Assembly (NCBI GenBank): GCA_000733355.1
Contig: JNVV01000001.1
Location: 340,208 to 404,207 of the forward strand
Length of the DNA stretch: 64,000 nucleotides
Source: Falciphora oryzae
Lineage: Eukaryota; Ascomycota; Sordariomycetes; Magnaporthales; Magnaporthaceae
Direction: 5' to 3'
Below, in pieces: positions 1-9,818 of this stretch. How positions within the stretch are numbered: position 1 is the stretch's first letter; each line of letters begins with the position of its first letter. The position numbers were made by a program, and so were the translations under genes. The notes below the pieces were generated by a model. The model saw only the letters and a list, made by a program, of their open reading frames with translations. It was not told where the DNA came from and made no database searches.

Positions 1-1163
1 GATACTTACCCCGTTTAGCGCAGCGCGTGTTCCCTCGGGCACGGATGGGGGGTTCTCTCGGTGCAGTTGCGTGCATCCCTGGCTCGGACATGATGCTGTG
101 GTGAGCCCGGGATGCGGTGCAAGATAAAGAGCGCCCGCCTGCCTGGGACTCCCAGCTTGCTTGCTGTTCCTTGTAGCATACGTACCATACATGGTGCGCA
201 GGGGCACACCTCCACGGAGGCACAGAGCCCTAGGCGCTCTCTCCTTGCCATCACCGAGGGGGTGACGGAACGGGGGCTGAAGGCGTCAGGGGTCCTCGCA
301 GGGGACTCGACAGAAAGCGATGTGCTAGGAGGAGTGTAAGGCGTCCTTGGCGGTTGTTTCTTTGTTTCATTTCTTTCGTTGTTATTATTTTATTTTTATT
401 CAGTACTTTTTGTTCTTTCATCTTATTTTTCTTCCCTTTTCTCTGTTTCTCCTCCCCTCCTCCAGCAAAGTCTTGGCTCCATCCTTTTTTTATGCACATC
501 GGTGGGTGCAGGAAACAAAGTCGCGCCAATGGTTAGGCAGCATCTGGCCCTGGCACTTGCGCCATAACCCCATAGTGGATGCCGGGGGGTGGGGGAGAGA
601 GGTTTGTGCAACCGCTGCTCGGTGCGCAGGCTGCATCCGCTCGTCGGCGTGTGGCCCCCGGCGCGCGCGCTCCTCCTCGCCTGCCTCGAGCACCGGACGG
701 GTTAGATCGGTTTGCTGGCCTCGGCTTGGGCTCCCTGCTTCCCAGCGGCAGAGACGATTGAATTACAGGGAAGGACCTTGCGCGGCACATATGGTCGGGG
801 CAGGCCAGCACAGATGCCCAAAGATCACGGCCCAAAATATCGTAAGAGACGAAAGGGCAGGTTGGTGGTGGGCAAATACCAGTGACAGGTGGTCGGCGAT
901 GAAGCGCAGAAATCCATGTACAATGCAGATGATGGCTGGCGCGCTGGCGGGCTGCTCGTCTGGTTGGCAAGCCGAGATGGATGGCGGGGGGAGGAGGGTG
1001 GTATGGACGAGAGGTGGACACTGATCGTGGTGGATGCATTTGGTTTTGTCCGTCCAAGGACCCATCCATCATCTCTCTGTACGATGTAGCATGTATGGGG
1101 TACGCGCACTTACACAACTCCGACATAGCTACACCGTGGGGACGACCAACGAGCGTTGAAAGG

Positions 1164-1190
1164 GCGGGATGCGGGATGCGGGATGCGGGC
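1164..1190. repeat. Short tandem heptamer repeat (GGGATGC-type)
   Basis: About three tandem copies of a 7-base unit (CGGGATG) read directly in the sequence. It lies in non-coding DNA just before a TTG run and a GT microsatellite. Confidence 0.8.
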
Positions 1191-1261
1191 TTTTCTTGTC
1201 TTTGTTGTTGTTGTTGTTGTCCAGACCAGCGGCGCCACGGAGCGTGGACATAGGAATGGCA

Positions 1262-1263
<2 letters not shown>

Positions 1264-1293
<30 letters not shown>
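1264..1293. repeat. GT dinucleotide microsatellite
   Basis: An uninterrupted run of about 15 GT units in non-coding DNA. A length polymorphism between strains would be expected. Confidence 0.9.
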
Positions 1294-1295
<2 letters not shown>

Positions 1296-3990
1296 CTGCA
1301 CGGCACCATAGGTCAAAAGATGGATGGAGGTTTGGAACGAGGTCGGATAGGCGGGCGGATGGGCGGGCGGGTCGATAGGGGTCGTGTATTCTCGAGTGCC
1401 AACCTGCCCGAAGTACCTAGTCGCCTTACTAGCAGCCAAGCTCCCAAGATACTTTGGCCGCGTACTCAGTCGCAGCTGCGCCGCCATTGTTTTTATGTAT
1501 CCCATGCGCGCACCTGGCATCGCGGTACCAGGCCCGCAAGTCTCATTTTATGATGCGTCAATTGCTTGTGCAACCGCGGGTGGAGGAGGGGCGTGGTCCT
1601 GGGCCTGGGGGGCTCGGTGGTACCTTCCCTTCCATCGGCACGGCGGGAGACATGGAGCCAATTCTCACCACGGGCATCCACCCGGTCCCCAGTCCTGCTA
1701 GCAGCCCTGGTCCTGGCCGCTTTCCTATCTGGGCACTTCGGTTTTCCATCACCACTGCAGCGCCGTCTCGGTTTCACCGCAGTCGCCATCCCTTCCCGTC
1801 AGCTTGTCCTTGCCGGGGCCGGAACCGCCCAGTGGCTTGACTCCCGCCGGCCTGCCCAACGGTCAAAAGCCAACTGCTGCTCGTCTGGTGTCCAGCGTCC
1901 AGCTCCGCGGCCCCTCACCACCTGCTAGTGCCTAGGTTGCCTCTACTGCTAGCTTCCTCCCATAGTCCTCCAGTAGTCCTCGACCTCCACCACATGCTCG
2001 ATCCCAACATCCTCAACTCGTCTCACACCTCGCCTGTTCTGCCCTGCCCAAAGACGGCCCAGGACAGCACACCCACGACGTGCAGCAACACACACCCGAC
2101 CCGCTCACCAGGACACCTGACTGCCGGCCTCACTGGCCCGCTCCTCACGATACCTCGTCCGTACATGACCCCATTCCCGGCTCCGTCTGGGCGCAAGCGG
2201 ATTCCCTCCCCTAGGTTCATTTTTTTTTCTTGGTCCGGGCCCTCTCCCTCTCCTCGGCGCGGCTCGTTCCTCGTTGGCCTCCACAAGGCACTATCGCCAT
2301 CACCGAGTCAGCAAAGGAGGTTGAGAAAAGGGGCCTGCTCGTCTTGTGTACCTCTCTGCCTGCTCACCTGCCTCCCCACCCGTACTTACCTACGGGCGGG
2401 CTTGCCGACCTGCCTCCAGCGTAGAGAGGTATATGGCTTGGCCTCTGGGGGCTCCAGTCCGGTCCGCTGCACCGTTTGCTCAATAATAAAAAAGGGCCGC
2501 GGTTACATTCGCGGTCCAGACTCTGCATACGGTAATCATTAACAGCAAGCGGTACCTCCCTACCGGCCTAGACACTTGCTACTCGTCCCCTCCCTCCCGC
2601 TCTGCCCATTTGCCAAACCCGTCTACCTGCCTCCATACCCGTCGACTCGCCTCTACGAGGTACCAAGCTATCTACCTACCCACTATACCTACCTCCTCCT
2701 CTCCTGCACGCCTCCTTGCACCCCCGCCTGACCATCACCACCCTATCTTTACCTAACCTCCTCCTTACCTTCACACCTACCTCTCACCCCGTGCCTCGCC
2801 GGGTATTCTTCGAAGTGGGCTGCACCGGCTTGTCTTCTGCTTCGCGCCGTCTCCCCTCCGTCGCCCTCGGCATTTGCTCGGGCTAGATGTGGCCCCTTGC
2901 CTAGATCAACATCGTGTTTTTGTGCGTGCCGGCTGCTTGTGCGAGCAGCAGGGAAGGCGGAAACTCGTGGTGGTGCTTCGTTTTGCCTGGGGTCCATCTG
3001 GCATTTGATTGCTCCTCTCGGTCCGGGGCTGGCCTGCTCTGAGTGGCTGCTTGTCTCGGGTTCCCGTTTGGGTAGCAGCCTGCATCTTGCAGAGCGACGA
3101 GTGGAGGAGACTGGAGAAGCAGAAAAGAACACAAAGGAAAAACAAAAAGGAGGGTACCCGATCTACCTGTCCCGTCGACAACCCACCTGGCTTTGACGAC
3201 ATCCCGTACCCGCCTCCTCGCCTGCCAACCTGCCACTGGGTGCACCGGGACGCACTGCGCCCAGGTACTGGTGGGCTGCAATCTCCTCCTCCCAAGGTGT
3301 ATTGGCTGGCTTTTCCTATACAGCCGCGCGATTCGACTGGCTGTCATTGGATAACCCCCGGCTTATCCCATCAGCCCGAGCTCCCTCCCCAAGCCCGACC
3401 AACTGTATTCGCAGGCTTCGAGACTCGGGACAATAACCTTCTTTACGACCGCCTCCCCACCTCACCCATCAACTTCCTCACGCGTCTTCTTTTTCGTTTT
3501 TCTTGTTTTCGTTTGGCGTCTCCTGTTCTCTTTAGCGGGTGTATTGTTTCACTGCCTCCTCTTTCTCACCTGTGCCCGCATCGCTTTCTTGTTCGCGCTC
3601 AGCGGCTGCCCCAGATACCCTATCTCTTGTTTCCATTTCTTCGCATGCGTCCTCGGCATCGGCATCCTTCTCTCTAATCTGATTCCCCCCGCGCTTCTCT
3701 TTGCCCCCTTTTCTTCACCTTTACCTAGCGGCAGCCTTCCTCGGCCTTTTCTGCTCCTCACCGGACAGCTGTTTTGGGATTTCGGCTGGTAGTGGTGGCT
3801 TTTCGACGCGGGCTGGGCGGAACCGCTTCTATTGCCTGCTTTAGTGCCCACGTGCTTGCGAGAAAGCACGCCGTGCTGCGAGAGCGTGTCTCCCCCGAGC
3901 ACCCCTCTCGATTTTCTCACCCCTCGCCCGACCTCGCTTTCCGCAGATGATGACGAGCAGGCGATCCTAGGAGCTCCCAGCCCTTGAAGG

Positions 3991-6024
3991 ATGCATCCCG
4001 CGTCGACCCTGGCAGACGCGTCCCCCAAAACAGATGAACCATCAAAGGCGTCGGGGCAGCGCCAGCGGCACATGAGTCCAGGTTTCGCCGTCCACCCTAG
4101 CTCGCGCCACACCCACTCACCTTCCGCTTCGCCGACCCAGACCTCGCCGATGAGGAAAAACACCACCTCATCCACCAGCACGAACGCCACCCACACTACA
4201 GGGACCACCATAACCTCGAACGAAACCCCTGGCACCCCCTACAGCCTGGACGCGTCTCCCAGCTTCGCGAGCCAGCAGGTTTTCTCCGTAAAGGATGGAA
4301 CCGACTTGACGGGTGGCCGCCGGGCCAGCAGGCGACGCACGGGTCCCCTCTCAGCAGAGCAGAGGGAGAAAGCGGCACTGATCAGGAAACTGGGAGCGTG
4401 CAACGACTGTCGTAGGAGAAGAGTGGCTGTTAGTGCTTGTGTTCTTTCTCTCCTTTGCCTCTTTCTGGCGAGACCTTAGGGCCTACTGCCTCGAGTGGCA
4501 TCGCTGTGCCATAGCGGCGCTACTTACGCGAGGAGAGACTCTCGATTGCTCACTTCTGATTCTCTAGTGTCATCCGAATCACCACAACATGACATGGGAA
4601 GATGCGTTCCGAAAGTACCGCTCTCACAGTCCGGTACATGAGCTGGCTCCTTTAGGGGCTCGTCCCTTGAGTCCGCGGCCGTTGAACCTGGAGGCTTTGT
4701 CTAACGGGAACACGCCCTTGTTAACCCACGACCCTCACGACATGGAGGTGGACAGCGCGCCGCTGACGACGACGACTCCTCCACTTCCGCCGCACCAGCA
4801 GCCGCTACCACCGCCGCCCCCGATTCGAACTCCCCTCAACAGCGAATCACGCGTCAGGAAGCCGCTTCCATCAGGGCCTCGCTTGGAAAAGCTTGCAGCC
4901 CAAGCCTCGCAGGCAGTCCAGGCGGCCCAAACCGTGCAGAGCGCCCCACAGCCGAGCGCCGAGAGCATCCAGTCGGAACTGCAGGCCGCGGCTTCAAAGA
5001 TTGCCTCAAACCCGTACCGCAGCCGATACACGGCCGTGCAGGCACTGCTTCTCTACTGGCAAGACGACGAGGATGATAGAGAACTAGTTTCCTCGGTGAA
5101 GGATCTGGCTGAGGTCCTGGAGAAGGACTACCAATACGTCACAGAGACCAAGAAGATCCCTTCGTCACCAGAGAGCGGCAAGAGTCCGTGGAGGTGGTTG
5201 TCTCGGACTGTAACCAACTTTGTGGATAACCGAGACGACAGGGATGTCCTGAAGCTTGTCTTTTATAAGGGACAGAGCTATCTCGATGGCGATCGCGAGA
5301 TGGTTCTTGCCAGGTGAGAATTTCCCCGGGGCTGTTTCTTATGGTGTAGCCAGGACTCACCCAAGTGGTTGCGGGAGCTTTGGACTGATGATCGCCTCTT
5401 GTCCCTTTTAGGTCGCGGGACCGGTTAAAAGGTCCGACGATACGGTGGAGCGGTATCCAGCAAATTCTTGAGGAGACGTCTTCTGATACGTTGATCATCA
5501 TGGATGCGGCATACTATCCCTCGTCCAAGTTGGTCCGGCAGCAAGGGGTGCTGGAGGTGGTTGCCGCGTCGGCCTCGGAAGAGCACTTCGGGTCCATGGG
5601 GAATGCCTCGTTCACGCGCGCCGTGGCTGAACAGCTTCATACGCGAGCCAGCAAGCGAAACTTCATGGCGCCCCTGACAGCCGCCGAGCTGCATGCGAGG
5701 CTGCTGTCCAGCTATCCAAAGATGGTGCAGGACCGGTACCCGGAGAAGCCTATCGTCAAGAGCTTCCCGTCGCCACTTCACATGCAAATCTCGGGGAACT
5801 CGAGGCTGCCATCGATCTTGCTCGCTCCGGTGCGGAGAGGCCTGCCTTTCGGCATCGAGCCAGACCCGGCAGCGCCCCGGTTGAATCTGACTCTCCAGTT
5901 CGGCGATGACTCGACCCCATTTGACATGGAGAAATGGGCCGAGTGGCTACGCTTGATGCCTGACGGCGTCAAAGACGTCAAGGTCGAATGGCCTTGCAAC
6001 AACTTCAACACTACGTTTCCGTGA
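3991..6024 (+). CDS. Putative pseudo-caspase protein with N-terminal half Zn-cluster motif
   Basis: Three exons (3991-4428, 4568-5313, 5412-6024) encode about 598 residues; both introns have GT/AG ends and keep frame. Residues 1-130 are Ser/Thr/Pro-rich and probably disordered. A C-x2-C-x6-C motif spans the first splice site (C137, C140, C147, with RRRR between) and is followed by H148, H151 and H152. It resembles the first half of a Zn2Cys6 cluster, but no second cysteine triplet follows. Residues 200-290 are Pro/Gln/Ala-rich. The C-terminal half follows the order of strands I recall for fungal caspase-like (C14) domains, but the catalytic His-Gly position reads Q382-S383 and the Asp-Cys-Cys position reads D426-A427-A428. 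I infer a catalytically dead caspase fold. The function is unknown; the motif could bind zinc, DNA or protein. The gene model is solid and the fold assignment moderate. Confidence 0.8.
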
Positions 6025-7153
6025 TGATGGGGAGGCGCCCTCGGGTGATAAACATCAGATAAAAGGGGAAGGCTGGCCGAACTGGGGAACAAGAGTCCTC
6101 GCTCGGAATGCCGATCTGGCACGCCATCGTGCCCTTGAACTCCCCTAAGCACCCCACATCACGACATTCTCCTTGATTCTACAAAAGGTCATGGCTCGAG
6201 CCTTGGTCTCGATCCGGCCGCGCTTGACCGCGAGTCCCAAGGACGACACCGACCGTCTCAGCATGATACCCATGCACCTACCCAAACGTTTCTTCAAGCC
6301 CTTTGTTGGAAAGCCTCCTATTTCCTGCAGGATATGACTGCGGAGGAGAAAAGACCCGCCGCCACAAAAAAAAAAAAAATCTTGAATAAAAAAAAACACT
6401 TGACGATCTCCTCGCCATGCTCTTCACTTTCTGTCCATCCCTACCATTTCTCTGTCGATATCTCGTCTCTCAACATGTCCCTCGGCTATTCGTCGGGATG
6501 GCCACCATTGAATCATTTGTGTTTTGTGGTAGGGTGCTTTTCAGGGTTTTGGATATGTGCTCGAGTAGCTCCTCAAGAGAGCACCTTTTTGCATTCTAGT
6601 ATACCTCTAGGTATGATGGCACGGTTTACGTCGAGCATCTTCTGGGGTTTCCTTGTCCTCATGGGGGGTAATATGGTACGGTGATTGCCGTCGCTATCTC
6701 CCTCTTCTGCCTCGGCGGCACTTTCCTACGTGCCGTCTAATTTTTAGTTTCTTGTTTACTTTCCAACTTGGTGGGAAAGAGGTATTGATGATTGGATAAA
6801 AAGTTTTGTTGCGCCGAAAGCCAAAGGACGAGGGAGGTTAAACTACAACACCTGAAAACGACCGAGGAAGAAAAAAAAAAGAAGGATGATGACCTGGAAT
6901 GGAATCTCTATTCTCCCAACACAACACCACCCTTAATCTGGGGTATTTTTAACTCCTGCATATACAAGGTAAAGTACAAGGTAAAATCTCATCATCCCTC
7001 AACGCCATGTCATGCGAACCCTTCCTTATCCAACCAGGAATCCACAACGCTGTCCCAGGCTACGTGGTAAATACGGGAAACGAAAAAGGGCAAAAAATCA
7101 TCAAGTACATACAAGCAAGAAAGAAAAAGGGGCATAGATCCAAATAAATACGT
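6025..7153. other. Intergenic, probable convergent 3' UTRs
   Basis: Lies between two convergent genes, so it should hold the 3' ends of both. It contains poly-A stretches near 6366-6396 and AT-rich DNA. No open frame looks coding. Confidence 0.6.
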
Positions 7154-9181
7154 TTAAACGAGGGCGACCAGCACAGCAAGCGCGGCCAGGGAGCCGGTGA
7201 GACCCCTGTCGCCGAGACGGAGGGCCGAAAAGCCGGCCGACTTGCTCCCCTCGCCGCCGTTGCCGTTGGCCGTCTGGTTCGGGATCCGGAAGGCGGGCTC
7301 GTACAGGTCCGGGTTTGTGGAGGCGTTGTTGTTGCCGCTGACGCTGGCACCGACGAGCTTGCCGTCCCAGCAGTACCGGGCGAAGCAGGCGTCGCACTGG
7401 GCGGGCATCCTGGTGCCCGTGCGGACCAGGCTGCGCTGCACGACGGCGCAGGCGACGCAGGCGGACCAGTCGGCGTCGATGGTGCCGTTGCCCTGCGTGG
7501 CCATGTTGTAGCCGTTCACGATGATGTCGTCGCGCTGGGCCGGGGCGTACTTTGGCGTGAAGGTCGAGACGTTGGGCATGGCCGTGTACGGGGCGTTGGG
7601 CAGGTACACGACCAGCGGCGGGACGGGCTGGCCGGCTTTGAGCTGCGAGGTCAGGTTGGCGACGTCGCAGCCGAAAAAGGTCGGGCGGTTGTTGAGCCCG
7701 CGCGCCAGGAAGGTGGCCTGGTCCGGGACGGCGGGGAAGACGGTGCCGTTTGCGATCTGGTCGCGAGACCGGTCGTAGGTGGCGCGCAGGGCGAAGCCGT
7801 CGGGCCAGTTGTACTTTGTGTCGGCCGATGAGTCGACGGCGAAGACGACGTCGACCTTGCGCGCGGGCTGGATTAGCGGCTGCAGGGGGATGTTCTGGCC
7901 GTCGGAGCCGCCGTCGACGAGGGAGAGCTCGGCGGAGCTCGCGAGCCCGCCGGCGGACTGGCTGTTGTAGCCCAGGAACGGGTTGGGCTTGTACGAGGCG
8001 ATGTCGTTGTTGTCGTCGCCGATGCGCGTGGCCACGTCTCGCAGCGCGTCAAGGACGAGCTGGGGGATGCCCGAGCCGGCCGACGTGATGTTCCGGATGA
8101 GGAACTGGTTGAAGAGCGAGGAGCTGGTGCCCATGATGAACGAGGCCGAGCCGAAGCCGCGCACGCATTTTGTGTTGTCGCCGGTCTCCGGGATGGTTCC
8201 CGCCGTGAAGTTGGAGCCGATGTACTCGAGCGGCGCGAAGCCGTACGCGGTCGGGTCCCAGGTGCCCAGCTCGAAGGGGCCGAACTCGAACACGGTCGAG
8301 TTGAGGTTGATGATGCGTGTGCCGGGGGCGCGGCCGTCGGCCACGATGAAGGGGAGCGGGGTGCTCGCGTTCCTGAAGGAGTCGGACTGCGCGATGGACG
8401 AGAAGGTGTAAGCCGGCCCGCCGTCCTTGGCGTCGATGAGCTGGTAACCCAGGGCGCGGCCCCAATAGTCCGTCAAGGACGAGTCGAACCCTGCCTTGCG
8501 CTTGGCCGAGACCTGGCGGAGGATGTCGTTCCAGTAGGCGAAGGGCTCCAGGACCCGCGACACCTTCGAGTCGGAGCCGCTGGCGGGCCCTTCGATCAGG
8601 GAGTGGTCGAACTTCCAGACGCGCGGGTTGGTCCGGAGCTGCTGGACCGAGCTGAAGTTGTTTGTGAACATAGAGCCCACCAGCCAGCCGCCGCCCGACA
8701 AGCCCGCTAGATACGTGGCCGACTGGAGCAGGCCGCCGATGCTGCCCTTGCCCTGCGTGCTGCCGGGCGTGCGGTCGTCGGCGGCGGCCAGGAAGCCGGC
8801 GCCGTTCATCAGGGCGCGGTAGCCGCCGCCGCTGACGGCGATGGCGACGTTGGGCTGGTTGGCCACGTCCTTCTCGACCCTGGACATGTAGGCGGCTGCG
8901 TCAAAGTCCTTGATGCTGGCGCGCTTCAGGAAGTCGGTCATGGGCTTGACGGTGGCCTTGCGCCGCTGCTCCAGCCACTTCGATTCCTCGGGCGAGAGCC
9001 CTGAGCCGGCGCTCCGGATCTTCGGCCTGCTCTGCGGGCAGTCGACGACCTGTGGTGCGTAGCCCCCGCTGGGCGAGTTGGGGAGTGCGCGCTCGGCCAG
9101 CTCGGCCACAGCTTCCGGTGCCAAAGAGGCTGGCGGGATGGCCGTGGCGGCAGCCAAAACCGCGAATAGGAGGAAGCGCAT
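7154..9181 (-). CDS. PLB1: Lysophospholipase / phospholipase B, secreted, probable GPI anchor
   Basis: Single-exon gene of 675 residues, a usual length for fungal phospholipase B. It hydrolyses acyl chains of phospholipids and lysophospholipids outside the plasma membrane or in the wall. The start ATG is followed at once by a hydrophobic signal peptide (about residues 1-20). The oxyanion-type SGGGYRA segment is at 117-123, the GLSGG nucleophile motif at 160-164 (catalytic Ser162), and the LVDGG motif supplies the catalytic Asp423. Many N-x-S/T sequons are present. The C-terminus ends in a hydrophobic tail after a small-residue, Gly/Ser-rich stretch, which fits a GPI-attachment signal. A 23-base poly-T tract (on its own strand) lies about 77 bases upstream of the start. 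The family is certain; which paralogue (PLB1/2/3) is not, so the symbol is nominal. Confidence 0.95.
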   Translation of the reverse strand: MRFLLFAVLAAATAIPPASLAPEAVAELAERALPNSPSGGYAPQVVDCPQSRPKIRSAGSGLSPEESKWLEQRRKATVKPMTDFLKRASIKDFDAAAYMSRVEKDVANQPNVAIAVSGGGYRALMNGAGFLAAADDRTPGSTQGKGSIGGLLQSATYLAGLSGGGWLVGSMFTNNFSSVQQLRTNPRVWKFDHSLIEGPASGSDSKVSRVLEPFAYWNDILRQVSAKRKAGFDSSLTDYWGRALGYQLIDAKDGGPAYTFSSIAQSDSFRNASTPLPFIVADGRAPGTRIINLNSTVFEFGPFELGTWDPTAYGFAPLEYIGSNFTAGTIPETGDNTKCVRGFGSASFIMGTSSSLFNQFLIRNITSAGSGIPQLVLDALRDVATRIGDDNNDIASYKPNPFLGYNSQSAGGLASSAELSLVDGGSDGQNIPLQPLIQPARKVDVVFAVDSSADTKYNWPDGFALRATYDRSRDQIANGTVFPAVPDQATFLARGLNNRPTFFGCDVANLTSQLKAGQPVPPLVVYLPNAPYTAMPNVSTFTPKYAPAQRDDIIVNGYNMATQGNGTIDADWSACVACAVVQRSLVRTGTRMPAQCDACFARYCWDGKLVGASVSGNNNASTNPDLYEPAFRIPNQTANGNGGEGSKSAGFSALRLGDRGLTGSLAALAVLVALV

Positions 9182-9257
9182 TATGGAGAATTATTGGTGA
9201 TTTTAGGATAAAAGCCGTCAAGTCTACCGGTGTATGCAAGAAATGGGGGGCAAGACC

Positions 9258-9280
9258 AAAAAAAAAAAAAAAAAAAAAAA
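9258..9280. repeat. Poly(dA:dT) tract upstream of the phospholipase gene
   Basis: A run of 23 A on the + strand, about 77 bp upstream of the phospholipase start. Such tracts exclude nucleosomes in fungal promoters (established); a promoter role here is inferred. Confidence 0.8.
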
Positions 9281-9732
9281 GGAGGCTCCTGGCGAGATTG
9301 TAAATGCGCCCCGGGCTGGGCTTCCCGACCGGCGATTTTATACACAGAAGGCCCCAAAGCAAAGAAAGGAAACGAATTAGTCCATCTTAGAAGGTCGTAC
9401 GAGCGAACAAAGACGACTCGAGGGAGCGAGTGAGGGTGTTATACATGACAATGGAGACGCGACAAAGGCCTCTCTTTTACAGAGCAAACCCCTGCCCCCG
9501 CACACTGGACGAGAATAGATGCTACCCTGCCCACCTTAATCGCCCGAGCGGGGTGTTCCCTGGTGCTGGGCGCTGGACCAAGGGGGCTCGGGTGGACTCG
9601 TGCAGGAGGTGAAGCTAAAACAGACGCGTAACACGGTGGGCCAAGCTGGCGGGCAACTTCGATACTACGCAACGGCGTGGGCCGGGCTGTCAATCGGCGG
9701 TAGCGGCAGTGCGCTGGCATCCCGAACCCGAG

Positions 9733-9818
9733 TTGCTGATAGGTGGCGCGTGTGTACCTTGCTGATAGGTGGTGTGTGTGCCTTGCTGATAGGTAGTGTG
9801 TGTGTGTGCCTTGCTGAT
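9733..9818. repeat. Degenerate ~26 bp minisatellite (TTGCTGAT units)
   Basis: TTGCTGAT occurs at 9733, 9759, 9783 and 9811, each of the first three followed by AGGT and a GT-rich spacer of slightly different length. This makes three and a part imperfect tandem copies. It lies in the intergenic region. Confidence 0.8.

Larger units (their letters stand above)
1..3990. other. Gene-poor leader region, no supported gene
   Basis: About 4 kb with no convincing gene. Open frames here are short, many begin at non-ATG codons, and none resembles a known protein. The DNA is rich in pyrimidine tracts and simple repeats: GGGATGC-type heptamers near 1164-1190, a TTG run near 1203-1220, a GT run at 1264-1293, and CTACC-type tracts near 2630-2770. 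The part nearest 3990 probably contains the promoter and 5' leader of the gene starting at 3991. A long non-coding transcript cannot be excluded. Confidence 0.6.

Noticed and set aside
347..1024. 225-codon + frame near the left end
   Set aside because: Begins at GTG, is low-complexity Phe/Leu-rich then Arg-rich, and lacks splice or motif support.
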